NCBI GenBank assembly: GCA_009703125.1
Contig: WLGS01000005.1
Location: forward strand, 1-37,302
Length of the DNA: 37,302 nucleotides
Direction of reading: 5' to 3'
Source of the DNA: Actinomycetota bacterium
Lineage (GTDB): Bacteria; Actinomycetota; Acidimicrobiia; Acidimicrobiales; Ilumatobacteraceae
Below are positions 17,525 to 24,339 of this stretch, piece after piece (position 1 is the stretch's first letter; the number at the start of each line of letters is the position of its first letter). Both the position numbers and the translations under genes were made by a program. The notes beneath the pieces were generated by a model. The model ran no database searches, was not told the origin of the DNA, and was given only the letters and a program-made list of their open reading frames with translations.

Positions 17525-18502
17525 GTGACTGTTTCTCCGCTGCTCGGTTTGCCGACGATGGATTCTGACCGCAAAAGGGTGGAAGATGCTCTTTTGGGCT
17601 CTGTGACGACCCCAGACGCCTACTTGACTGAAATTGCGTCACACCTCATCTCTGCGGGCGGGAAACGCCTGCGTCCAGTTTTTGCAATCGTCGCATCGCA
17701 AGTGGGCAATGATGCCCCTGCAACGCATGAGGCCATCATGGGTGGCGTGTCGTGCGAATTGGTGCACTTGGGATCTTTGTACCACGACGATGTGATGGAT
17801 GAATCCAGCACACGCCGCGGAGTGGACACTGTCAATGCAAAGTGGGGAAATCTTCAGGCGATTTTGGCTGGGGATTTTTTGTTGGCAAAAGCGTCTGAAA
17901 TTGCCGCATCCTTGGGCACAGAAGTTGCTGGATTATTGGCACGCACAATTGGCCAACTGTGTGAAGGCCAAATTGAAGAGTTGCGCCATACCTACAACGT
18001 GGCACGACCTGTGGATTCATATCTCACCTCTATATATGGCAAGACGGCGTCGTTGTATTCCACTGCAGCCCGTATTGGCGGCCTCGTAGCCGGACATGAT
18101 CGCGCCATTGTGGACGCACTGACTGCATATGGCGCGGCCTACGGCATGGTGTTCCAGATTGTTGATGATGTCTTGGATCTCACTGCCACAGATGAGCAAT
18201 TAGGAAAGCCTGCCGGCCATGACATGGAAGAAGGCGTGTACACATTGCCCGTGCTACACACCTTGGCAGCCGGTGGTGCTGCAGCAAGTGAACTCGGATC
18301 TATTCTTGGCCGGCCACTGAACGAAGTGGAACGCGAGAAGGTGTTGCACATTGTGCGATCAAACGGTGGAGTTGCCACTGCAATAGATCGAGCACGCGCA
18401 TATGTTGACGAAGCTGAACGCGCATGCGATGCGTTGCCACAAAGTGCAACAACTGATGCAATGCGTAAGGCGACAGCTGCCTTGTTAGCAACCGTCGCGT
18501 AA
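17525..18502 (+). CDS. Polyprenyl diphosphate synthase (long-chain trans-prenyltransferase)
   Basis: A 325-residue trans-prenyltransferase that adds isopentenyl diphosphate units to an allylic primer. Diagnostic sites are G-G-K-R-L-R-P (45-51), the first Asp-rich motif D-D-V-M-D with R-R-G (88-99) and the second Asp-rich motif D-D-V-L-D (214-218). Sequence pattern and length fit the heptaprenyl/octaprenyl/nonaprenyl synthases that make the menaquinone side chain; the exact chain length cannot be read from sequence alone. The GTG at 17525 has a G-rich stretch just upstream; an ATG at 17558 is possible. It is divergent from clpC and its last 18 bp overlap the convergent renalase-like gene. Confidence 0.93.
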   Translation: MTVSPLLGLPTMDSDRKRVEDALLGSVTTPDAYLTEIASHLISAGGKRLRPVFAIVASQVGNDAPATHEAIMGGVSCELVHLGSLYHDDVMDESSTRRGVDTVNAKWGNLQAILAGDFLLAKASEIAASLGTEVAGLLARTIGQLCEGQIEELRHTYNVARPVDSYLTSIYGKTASLYSTAARIGGLVAGHDRAIVDALTAYGAAYGMVFQIVDDVLDLTATDEQLGKPAGHDMEEGVYTLPVLHTLAAGGAAASELGSILGRPLNEVEREKVLHIVRSNGGVATAIDRARAYVDEAERACDALPQSATTDAMRKATAALLATVA

Positions 18503-19441
18503 CGACGCGGCAAGTGCGCGTGCGGCAGCAAGTCCGCTGAGTGCAGCACCTTCCATCTTTGGGCCTGCAAATGCATCGCCTGCCAACACAAGACGACCAT
18601 CAGGAGTTGCCCAATAGGGATCAGCCCATGTCGACTTTGGTGTGGCGAAGCGCCACTTCTTGGGCTGGCTAGATACCACAGTGCTGTTTCCGAACCACGG
18701 CGCAGCCGCCGCTAGAAGAAATTCGTGGATCTCATCGAGGTCTTTATCGAAGTGCGCGAGGCTCCACTCAGGATTGGCGTGGAAAGTGAGCGAAGGCGAT
18801 GCGCTGATGCCTTTGGCGTGATTGTCACCAATAAACGAGAACACGTCATCGGGGAACTGCATGCCACCGGGGGTGGGCACATTGTGGTCACTTGAATTAA
18901 GAACTGCGAGCAAGCCAAGTGTGCGGTCGTAATCAATCGATCGCAGCTCCACGGGCATTTCCATATCAGCCGAGAACATGAGTGAAAACGATTGTGGAAT
19001 TGGTGCAGTGAGAATCAGGCCGTCACATTCGTGCACCACACCATCATCGAGTGTGGCCACATAGTGAGTGTCCGTGCGGGTGAGCGAAAACACCAAAGTA
19101 TTCAGCCGCACATCAAGTCCTTGCCCAAGGTGTTTGGCAATACTCGACATTCCCTTTGTGCCGACATAACGAGGGTGGCCGTCAATATCTGCAAAACCTT
19201 TGCACCATTCATGTACAACACCGGCATCTAGCCAAGTCTGCACGTGTGCGGCGAACTCGTCACTGCGTACCGTAAAGAACTGTGCTCCGTGATCAAGGGT
19301 TGCATCTTCAATGCGACGCGTCGCAAGTCGTCCACCGATTCCGCGACCTTTATCAAACACCACAACGTCATGTCCGTTACGCACAAGTTCATGTGCGGCC
19401 ATGAGGCCAGATAACCCTGCGCCTACAACAATGACGCGCAT
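18485..19441 (-). CDS. Renalase-like FAD-dependent oxidoreductase
   Basis: A 318-residue flavoprotein. The N-terminus has the dinucleotide-binding pattern V-G-A-G-L-S-G-L-M-A-A, then F-D-K-G-R-G-I-G-G-R-L-A-T-R-R and D-H-G-A-Q-F-F-T-V-R, a signature of the renalase-like branch of the NAD(P)-binding/amine oxidase superfamily. A C-terminal G-D-A-F-A-G-P-K-M-E-G-A-A-L-S-G motif completes the FAD site. The bacterial renalase activity known from other species is oxidation of dihydro-NAD(P) isomers, a metabolite-repair reaction; that role is possible here but unproven. The ATG overlaps the stop of the upstream alpha/beta hydrolase by one base (TAATG), implying translational coupling. It is the last gene of the long - strand directon. 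Confidence 0.87.
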   Translation of the reverse strand: MRVIVVGAGLSGLMAAHELVRNGHDVVVFDKGRGIGGRLATRRIEDATLDHGAQFFTVRSDEFAAHVQTWLDAGVVHEWCKGFADIDGHPRYVGTKGMSSIAKHLGQGLDVRLNTLVFSLTRTDTHYVATLDDGVVHECDGLILTAPIPQSFSLMFSADMEMPVELRSIDYDRTLGLLAVLNSSDHNVPTPGGMQFPDDVFSFIGDNHAKGISASPSLTFHANPEWSLAHFDKDLDEIHEFLLAAAAPWFGNSTVVSSQPKKWRFATPKSTWADPYWATPDGRLVLAGDAFAGPKMEGAALSGLAAARALAASLRDGC

Positions 19442-20289
19442 TAGAGAGCGACCTGCGCAGCTTCCATCGCAGGGACATAAGCACGTTCAGCACGCCCAAG
19501 AAACTCACGTAACACTCGATTAAACGTGGTGGCGTGTTCAATGTGGAGTCCATGTGCACCACCACTGATGATCACAAGTTCAGCAGTGGGAATGAGCGAG
19601 GCAATTTCTTCTGCATCGCCTCGTGGCGTGAGGATGTCTTGGTTACCCACCACAACCATGGTGGGACATGTGATGTTGGCCAACTCTGCATGGAGGTCTC
19701 GATCATCGGTGGCGAGAATTGCTTTTACCTGGGCGACAAAAGCGCCCGCGGGGTTAAACAATTGCAAAGGACCCATCCAGCCAAGTGCCGGTAACACACG
19801 GCGAAAAGAACGCGGTCCAATCATCCAGCGCGCCGCTTCTTTACCCAACGATGTCATGCCTTCTTCTTCGGCAACTTTTGCCCACGACGTCAACAAGTCT
19901 TCACGCCATTGATGGTTACGACATGCCGTGGCGACAAGTGTGAGGGAGCGCACGCGTTGGGGATATTTCAACGCAATGATTTGGCTGATAGCGCCACCCA
20001 TGGAAAGACCCACAATGTGGGCAGATGCAATCCCAGCATGATCAAGCACTGCGATTGCATCATCGGCCATTTGCTCCAAGGTGTAGCTGCCTGTGGGTTT
20101 GTCGCTGCGACCCGCACCACGATTATCTAAAGCAATTGTCTGATGACGAAGAGCAAGTGAGGCTCTTTGCAGGTTCCACGAATTTTTTTCGGCACCGAGG
20201 CCTTGCACCAACAGCACAGGTGCACGCTTGGTGAGACCTGTGACTTCGTAGTGCACGCGCACTCCATCTGCAGCAACTGCAAAGGGCAT
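19441..20289 (-). CDS. Alpha/beta hydrolase
   Basis: I place the start at the ATG at 20289 rather than 16 codons upstream. It is preceded by AGGTGG at six bases and lies two bases after the stop of the SDR-like gene. The 282-residue product has the alpha/beta hydrolase fold, with G-L-S-M-G-G (nucleophile Ser96), G-N-Q-D (Asp218) and G-G-A-H-G (His246), and D-N-R-G-A-G-R-S-D typical of the 3-oxoadipate enol-lactonase-like branch. The substrate is unknown. No other catechol-degradation gene is nearby, so a beta-ketoadipate role is not supported. It is tightly coupled to its neighbours on both sides. Confidence 0.9.
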   Translation of the reverse strand: MPFAVAADGVRVHYEVTGLTKRAPVLLVQGLGAEKNSWNLQRASLALRHQTIALDNRGAGRSDKPTGSYTLEQMADDAIAVLDHAGIASAHIVGLSMGGAISQIIALKYPQRVRSLTLVATACRNHQWREDLLTSWAKVAEEEGMTSLGKEAARWMIGPRSFRRVLPALGWMGPLQLFNPAGAFVAQVKAILATDDRDLHAELANITCPTMVVVGNQDILTPRGDAEEIASLIPTAELVIISGGAHGLHIEHATTFNRVLREFLGRAERAYVPAMEAAQVAL

Positions 20290-20291
20290 TG

Positions 20292-21263
20292 TTATGCCAC
20301 CTGTTGGCGAGCAGGAATGCGTTCCACGCTCGGCCATTCGTAGAGCCTTTGTACCACTTCGGTAGTGGAATGACGAGGCGCAAATCGCAACAGATGTGCA
20401 GCCTCATTGGATGCAATTAAACGACCGTGTTGAATGAGATCGGCAACGTGGTCGGGCATCGGTGCACCAGCCATGGTGGATGCATTGCGTGCAAGCCACC
20501 AACCTGGGCCAAATGACGGCAACGGTAAACGACGGCCCACCATTGTTGCGCGCAACATTGAAATGGCTCCGTTAGCAACGATGTTGACAACGCCATCTGC
20601 ATCACGTTCTGCTGCTTGCACGAATGCTGTTGCGGCATCGTGATCTTCTACAACGCTAAACACTGGGTTGCCGAGTCCGTAATAGGGAATTGCAGGCAAG
20701 CGCATGAGACGACCGAGAGGACTAGGAACATGTGGCCCCAGAACTGGTGCAAGACGCAATGTGCACACATTCACTCCACGTGCCGTGCGTAACTCCGTTG
20801 CTTGTTCTTCAATGTTCAGGCACATACGTCCGTATGTGGTGTTGGGTGCCACCGGAGTGGATTCCACAGCAATACCTGGCGAATAGGAGCCCGGACCATA
20901 AATCTCTACGCCACTTCGCACGACCACGGTTTCTAGTGACTCAACTTCGTGTGCGGCATCAAACACAGCCTTTGCAACAAGGCGTGTACATACTTCTGCT
21001 TCTTCGGTGGCAAGACGTGCATGTGGTTCCCACACACCTACATGCAACACAACATGTGGGTTGAAATCATGAATCAATGTTGCAATGCGATCATGCTCTG
21101 TTGCATCAACACGATGAAACTGTGCACGTGCAAGGTGACGTCGTGGTGGGTCAACATCGAAACCCATAATGTCGCCGGCCCATGATGTGCGTTCGGTCAT
21201 TGACGCAACAAGTGAACCTAGTTCTCCACCCATTCCGGTGACGAGAACGCGGCGACCTTTCAT
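20292..21263 (-). CDS. Extended SDR-like NAD-dependent epimerase/dehydratase family protein, degenerate active site
   Basis: A 323-residue Rossmann protein. The nucleotide-binding loop is T-G-M-G-G-E-L-G (9-16), followed by a F-D-V-D acidic strand end. Ser117 (V-R-S-G-V-E-I-Y-G) and Tyr144 (N-T-T-Y-G-R-M-C) correspond to catalytic positions of extended SDRs. The Lys expected four residues after Tyr is Cys148, so the Y-x-x-x-K motif is broken. The protein may bind a nucleotide without the usual epimerase/dehydratase chemistry, or use another residue. It lies 24 bp downstream of the phosphatase-like gene and 2 bp before the hydrolase gene, in the same transcription unit. The fold call is firm; the function is not. 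Confidence 0.85.
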   Translation of the reverse strand: MKGRRVLVTGMGGELGSLVASMTERTSWAGDIMGFDVDPPRRHLARAQFHRVDATEHDRIATLIHDFNPHVVLHVGVWEPHARLATEEAEVCTRLVAKAVFDAAHEVESLETVVVRSGVEIYGPGSYSPGIAVESTPVAPNTTYGRMCLNIEEQATELRTARGVNVCTLRLAPVLGPHVPSPLGRLMRLPAIPYYGLGNPVFSVVEDHDAATAFVQAAERDADGVVNIVANGAISMLRATMVGRRLPLPSFGPGWWLARNASTMAGAPMPDHVADLIQHGRLIASNEAAHLLRFAPRHSTTEVVQRLYEWPSVERIPARQQVA

Positions 21264-21287
21264 GTGAGAGAAAACGCGTGCGCTGAA

Positions 21288-21797
21288 TTAGCGCAGCTCG
21301 TGAACACCCAAGATGAGTTCGCGTGCCCAGGTGTCGAGCTGGCGTCCACCAATGCGCTCGGTGATGATGATGGCCTGTGAGGGGTCATCCACCATTCCGC
21401 TCCAACGGATGTAGCCACCCACGATTCCCAAGATGCGGTCGCCCACTTCTTCGGCGTGAATGACCAACTTCATGTCTTTGGCGAGCATGGTCTGTAATTC
21501 TTTGTAGAACGAACGTAAGAAAAGGCTTGCATCGTCAATGCCGCCAAAAGGACGGTGACGATAAGGCATGTTCAATTCTTCGTAGGCATGCAGGTTGTGA
21601 GGTGCTGCAATGGTGGAGATCACAAGGTCGAAACGGTTTTCGCGTAGCCAGATGATTTCTTCTTGGCGTCGTACGCGACGGTGATTCTCACCGTATCCAC
21701 CTGGGCGCTCACAAATGGCAAGCCGGTCCTTAATGACCCACGTGAAATTACGGGGGGTGATCCCCAATGCCCATTTTCCGCGAAGCTTCGGGGGCAT
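21288..21797 (-). CDS. Dual-specificity phosphatase-like protein lacking the catalytic Cys
   Basis: A 169-residue protein with the layout of small dual-specificity phosphatases: an N-terminal W-V-I-x-x-x-L-A-I-C-E-R-P segment, F-D-L-V-I-S-T strand (about 56-62), an Asp pair at 88-89 where the general-acid loop would be, and then the P-loop position. The P-loop should read H-C-x5-R; here it is H-A-E-E-V-G-D-R (114-121), so Ala115 replaces the nucleophilic Cys while His114 and Arg121 remain. A G-G-Y-I helix follows as in active enzymes. It is probably a pseudophosphatase that binds a phosphorylated partner. An AAGGAG ribosome site precedes the ATG. It sits between tilS and the SDR-like gene. 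The family call is by pattern and carries some doubt. Confidence 0.7.
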   Translation of the reverse strand: MPPKLRGKWALGITPRNFTWVIKDRLAICERPGGYGENHRRVRRQEEIIWLRENRFDLVISTIAAPHNLHAYEELNMPYRHRPFGGIDDASLFLRSFYKELQTMLAKDMKLVIHAEEVGDRILGIVGGYIRWSGMVDDPSQAIIITERIGGRQLDTWARELILGVHELR

Positions 21798-21824
21798 TCG
21801 GTTCTCCTTCTCGTCTCGTACACA

Positions 21825-21840
21825 GGGCGCCTTTGCGCCC
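21825..21840. other. Small GC-rich stem-loop between tilS and the phosphatase-like gene
   Basis: GGGCGC (21825-21830), loop CTTT, GCGCCC (21835-21840): a perfect 6-bp stem in the 51-bp gap between two - strand genes. No T run follows on either strand, so it is not a standard intrinsic terminator. It lies upstream of the AAGGAG of the downstream gene and might pause or stabilise RNA. Confidence 0.4.
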
Positions 21841-21848
21841 CCGCAAAG

Positions 21849-22736
21849 TTACCCCAGATGGTGGAGGGTGAGCCTCTGTTTACTGCGACGAATTTGTCGG
21901 TTTTCGCCAATATCGCAGGCCAAAACCTCGCCTTTTGCCACAGAAAGCACGCGGTTCAATGTGGCAAGGTCGGGTGGGTAGGGGTCAGAGAGCCAGCGAC
22001 GCAGAGCCCGATGGGCAAGTGGCAGGGGAGCTGCAGTCAGGGCCTTGGCATCTGTGGGGTCAATGGCCAGGGCCAATTCAGTGAGAAGGTCATCGTCGGC
22101 GCGCAGCACATCGGCAGTACGCACCAGCAGTGGCACCACATCGCGTTGGGAGATGTCGTTCATTGCCGGCAGTAACTCATGACGCACACGATTGCGAAGA
22201 AAGCGCACATCTGTGTTTGTTGTATCGTTCACCACCGCAATTCCCATCGATGCACATAAGTCGTGTGTTTCTTGCCGGCGTAAATGCAAGAGGGGATGCG
22301 TAGTGAGTGGACGCATTGCAGATAAACCAGTGGCGGCGGCTCCACGCAAAAGATTTATCAACACGGTCTCTGCTTGATCATCTGCAGTGTGGCCTGTCAT
22401 GGTGCCTTCGGGAAAAACTCCATATCGCGCAGCACGCGCCCGTGCTTCCAGGTTGGGACCATCTTCGATGGTGAGATGATGTGTCTCCACATTGATCTGT
22501 AGCGATTCGGCAACCGGGGTAATGAGATCAATATCACGGGATGAATCTGCACGTAATCCGTGATTTACGTGCACGGCTGTGACGTGCAAGCCATGAGCAT
22601 GAGCCAAGATCATCAAGGCCATGGAATCTGCCCCACCAGAGACTGCACAGAACACGTCTGTGCCGGGCTCAGGAAAACTGCAACGCGACAACAAGTCGCT
22701 GGGTGCAAGATGCGGGGTGTCCGACACTGGGCTCAC
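21849..22736 (-). CDS. tilS: tRNA(Ile)-lysidine synthase
   Basis: An essential N-type ATP pyrophosphatase that attaches lysine to C34 of the tRNA-Ile with a CAU anticodon, so that it reads AUA. The PP-loop is S-G-G-A-D-S (33-38), followed by H-V-N-H-G-L-R and G-H-T-A-D-D-Q-A-E-T, both typical of TilS. At 295 residues it is much shorter than the Escherichia coli enzyme (432) and seems to keep the catalytic domain and only a short C-terminal part. The start at 22736 is GTG with no strong ribosome site; a second GTG three codons later follows GGTGAG and may be used instead. It lies 12 bp after the small membrane-protein gene. Confidence 0.95.
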   Translation of the reverse strand: MSPVSDTPHLAPSDLLSRCSFPEPGTDVFCAVSGGADSMALMILAHAHGLHVTAVHVNHGLRADSSRDIDLITPVAESLQINVETHHLTIEDGPNLEARARAARYGVFPEGTMTGHTADDQAETVLINLLRGAAATGLSAMRPLTTHPLLHLRRQETHDLCASMGIAVVNDTTNTDVRFLRNRVRHELLPAMNDISQRDVVPLLVRTADVLRADDDLLTELALAIDPTDAKALTAAPLPLAHRALRRWLSDPYPPDLATLNRVLSVAKGEVLACDIGENRQIRRSKQRLTLHHLG

Positions 22737-22748
22737 CCGAGTGAGAAG

Positions 22749-22904
22749 TTATTTCTTCTTTTGCGCTTGGCGCTGGCGGCGATTGGGGTATTTCGTTGCG
22801 GTGACTTTGAAGTAGTAACCCACAACACCTTGAAGTACTGCACCGATGCCTGCAAGGAGAAGTACAAGTCCGAGCCAGTAGTGCCAAACGTATGCCGCGA
22901 TCAT
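22749..22904 (-). CDS. Small single-span membrane protein (51 residues)
   Basis: Found by translating the gap between tilS and the anti-sigma gene. ATG at 22904 to TAA at 22749 gives 51 residues. The first two thirds are one hydrophobic helix (about residues 9-31, rich in Leu, Val, Gly), and the tail is strongly basic (N-R-R-Q-R-Q-A-Q-K-K-K), which predicts a cytoplasmic C-terminus. AAGG lies just two bases before the ATG, closer than ideal. It fits the operon spacing (47 bp after the anti-sigma gene, 12 bp before tilS). I do not recognise the family. Confidence 0.65.
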   Translation of the reverse strand: MIAAYVWHYWLGLVLLLAGIGAVLQGVVGYYFKVTATKYPNRRQRQAQKKK

Positions 22905-22951
22905 GACCTTCAGCGTAGCGAGTGGAGAGGGTTACGGGAGGGTTGACAGCG

Positions 22952-23203
22952 CTAGGCGCTGGCGTCTTGGCCGAGGATTTCATCCCCGAAACAGCTTTTC
23001 AGCCGGTCCAAAAAGCCCTCAGGGAGCTCATCTGAGGTCGCCTTTGTACGGATGGCAATACGCAATTCGGCGTGGAATTCGAATGCACCTTGGCAGTCAC
23101 TGCACACCTTGAGGTGCGAGAGAATTTGCTCAGAGCGGCCAGGGGGCAGCTCAGAATCAAGGAAGCGCTCGAGTTCTTGAAGTGTTTCTTGGCAGTCAGC
23201 CAT
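22952..23203 (-). CDS. RsrA-like zinc-binding anti-sigma factor
   Basis: An 83-residue ZAS-type anti-sigma factor. Cys4, His30, Cys34 and Cys37 reproduce the spacing of the zinc ligands in Streptomyces RsrA (C-x25-H-x3-C-x2-C). In that protein oxidation of the Cys pair releases zinc and the sigma factor. A further Cys lies at 71. The gene begins two bases after the stop of the sigma factor gene, the usual arrangement for a cognate pair. The likely role is cytoplasmic redox sensing that holds the SigR-like factor inactive under reducing conditions. Pairing is inferred from context and ligand spacing. Confidence 0.9.
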   Translation of the reverse strand: MADCQETLQELERFLDSELPPGRSEQILSHLKVCSDCQGAFEFHAELRIAIRTKATSDELPEGFLDRLKSCFGDEILGQDASA

Positions 23204-23205
23204 GG

Positions 23206-23802
23206 CTACTCATCCTGCGGTCCTAGTAGGGACTCATTGACGAGTCCACGTTCCTTTGCGTATTCGTACAACATCTTTTGCATCGCTTTTCTTCCCCGAT
23301 GCAACCGAGACATCACCGTACCGATGGGTACGTCAAGGATTTCAGCGATTTCTTTGTAGGAAAACCCCTCTAGGTCCGACATCAGCAGTGGAATGCGGAA
23401 GGTCTCCGGGAGTTCCTCAATGGCATTTTTCACCTCATCATCGGTGAACATCTCCAGCATTTGGTCCTCGGCAGACTGGCTCAATTGTGATTGATCAAAT
23501 GCACCGAGGCGCTTAAACAAGTACAACTCTTCTACTTCATCCAGTTCAGTCTCAATGGGCTTACGCATCTGTGAGTTGTATTTGTTGATATAGGTGTTCG
23601 TGAGAATGCGAAACAACCATGCGCGAAGATTGGTTCCTTGTTGATAGGAATCAAATGCGCGCCATGCTTTTGTGAAAGTTTCCTGCATGAGATCTTCAGC
23701 ATCTGCACGGTTGCGTGTCATACGTAATGCAGTACTGAATAATTGCGGTGCATATTGCATCGCATCAACGGTGAACGTTTCTCTGCCAATAATCTGCGCC
23801 AT
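23206..23802 (-). CDS. SigR/SigH-like ECF RNA polymerase sigma factor
   Basis: A 198-residue group 4 sigma factor. Region 2 (about 15-85) has the [16 protein letters not shown] and [18 protein letters not shown] patterns of the SigR/SigH branch. Region 4 (about 130-185) has [41 protein letters not shown]. Known members direct thiol-oxidative and protein-damage stress regulons, often including clp and thioredoxin genes. Its ATG lies three bases after the MarR stop with no clear ribosome site of its own, so translation is probably coupled to MarR. I see no obvious SigR-type promoter (GGAAT, then GTT) before the operon. Confidence 0.93.
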   Translation of the reverse strand: MAQIIGRETFTVDAMQYAPQLFSTALRMTRNRADAEDLMQETFTKAWRAFDSYQQGTNLRAWLFRILTNTYINKYNSQMRKPIETELDEVEELYLFKRLGAFDQSQLSQSAEDQMLEMFTDDEVKNAIEELPETFRIPLLMSDLEGFSYKEIAEILDVPIGTVMSRLHRGRKAMQKMLYEYAKERGLVNESLLGPQDE

Positions 23803-23805
23803 GGA

Positions 23806-24312
23806 TTACTGCATTCGTGCGGGATTAGCTATGGAGATAACAGTGTCAGTGGCCACAACAAAGCGTTCAAGAAAATCTGCTAGTTGCGTGCGTTCGCTGT
23901 GTGGAAAGCGTTCCATAATTCCCAAGACGATGGCACGACGGCGCTCGGCCACAATTGCATGCACTTGTCTTCCACGTTCTGTTGCAGCGATCTCTACAAC
24001 GCGTCCGTCGCCTTCGTGATGCACCTTTGAGGCAAGGTTGTCTTTGATGAGTCGTTGTACTGCACGTGTGGCGGTGCTTGGATCGATGCGTAAGTAATCA
24101 GCAAGGTCACTCATGCGGCACGACTCCACGGTGACGAGTAAGTCGAGTGCATCCATTTGTCCTGGCTCAATTGCGACATCGTGAGTTGCGCATGGTCCAT
24201 AGATTGTCTCTCTGAGTGCACCTGCTGCAGCACCACGACGTATCTCTCGCCATGCACGGCCAATACGACCTGCCATTTCAAGATTTTCTTCGTTCGCGGG
24301 CAACTGATTCAT
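23806..24312 (-). CDS. MarR-family transcriptional regulator
   Basis: A 168-residue winged-helix regulator. The DNA-binding region (about 50-115) runs L-D-L-L-V-T-V-E-S-C-R-M-S-D-L-A-D-Y-L-R-I-D-P-S-T-A-T-R-A-V-Q-R-L, then a wing D-G-R-V-V-E-I-x-A-T-E-R-G-R, both typical of MarR proteins; helices on either side would form the dimer interface. It contains Cys41 and Cys65, so redox sensing is possible but not shown. It is the first gene of the sigma/anti-sigma directon and is divergent from the sulfatase gene across only 26 bp, which are largely filled by a 13-bp palindrome. The probable targets are its own operon and the sulfatase. Confidence 0.9.
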   Translation of the reverse strand: MNQLPANEENLEMAGRIGRAWREIRRGAAAGALRETIYGPCATHDVAIEPGQMDALDLLVTVESCRMSDLADYLRIDPSTATRAVQRLIKDNLASKVHHEGDGRVVEIAATERGRQVHAIVAERRRAIVLGIMERFPHSERTQLADFLERFVVATDTVISIANPARMQ

Positions 24313-24326
24313 GAGGGCTCTCTTAC

Positions 24327-24339
24327 TAGGGTAACCCTA
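24327..24339. promoter_or_regulatory. Palindromic candidate MarR operator, possible bidirectional -10
   Basis: TAGGGT (24327-24332), A, ACCCTA (24334-24339): a perfect 13-bp inverted repeat in a 26-bp divergent gap; its last base is the A of the sulfatase ATG. TAGGGT read on either strand also fits a weak TAnnnT -10. On the + strand it lies six bases before the ATG, as in leaderless promoters. Symmetry and position suggest an operator for the adjacent MarR regulator. Confidence 0.45.

Noticed and set aside
19441-20289. 3-oxoadipate enol-lactonase (pcaD)
   Set aside because: The motifs fit the branch, but no other aromatic-degradation gene is near, so only a general alpha/beta hydrolase call is made.
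22669-22983. 104-codon - strand ORF across the anti-sigma/tilS gap
   Set aside because: It overlaps the anti-sigma and small membrane-protein genes in another frame; the 51-residue frame has a far better membrane helix and spacing.
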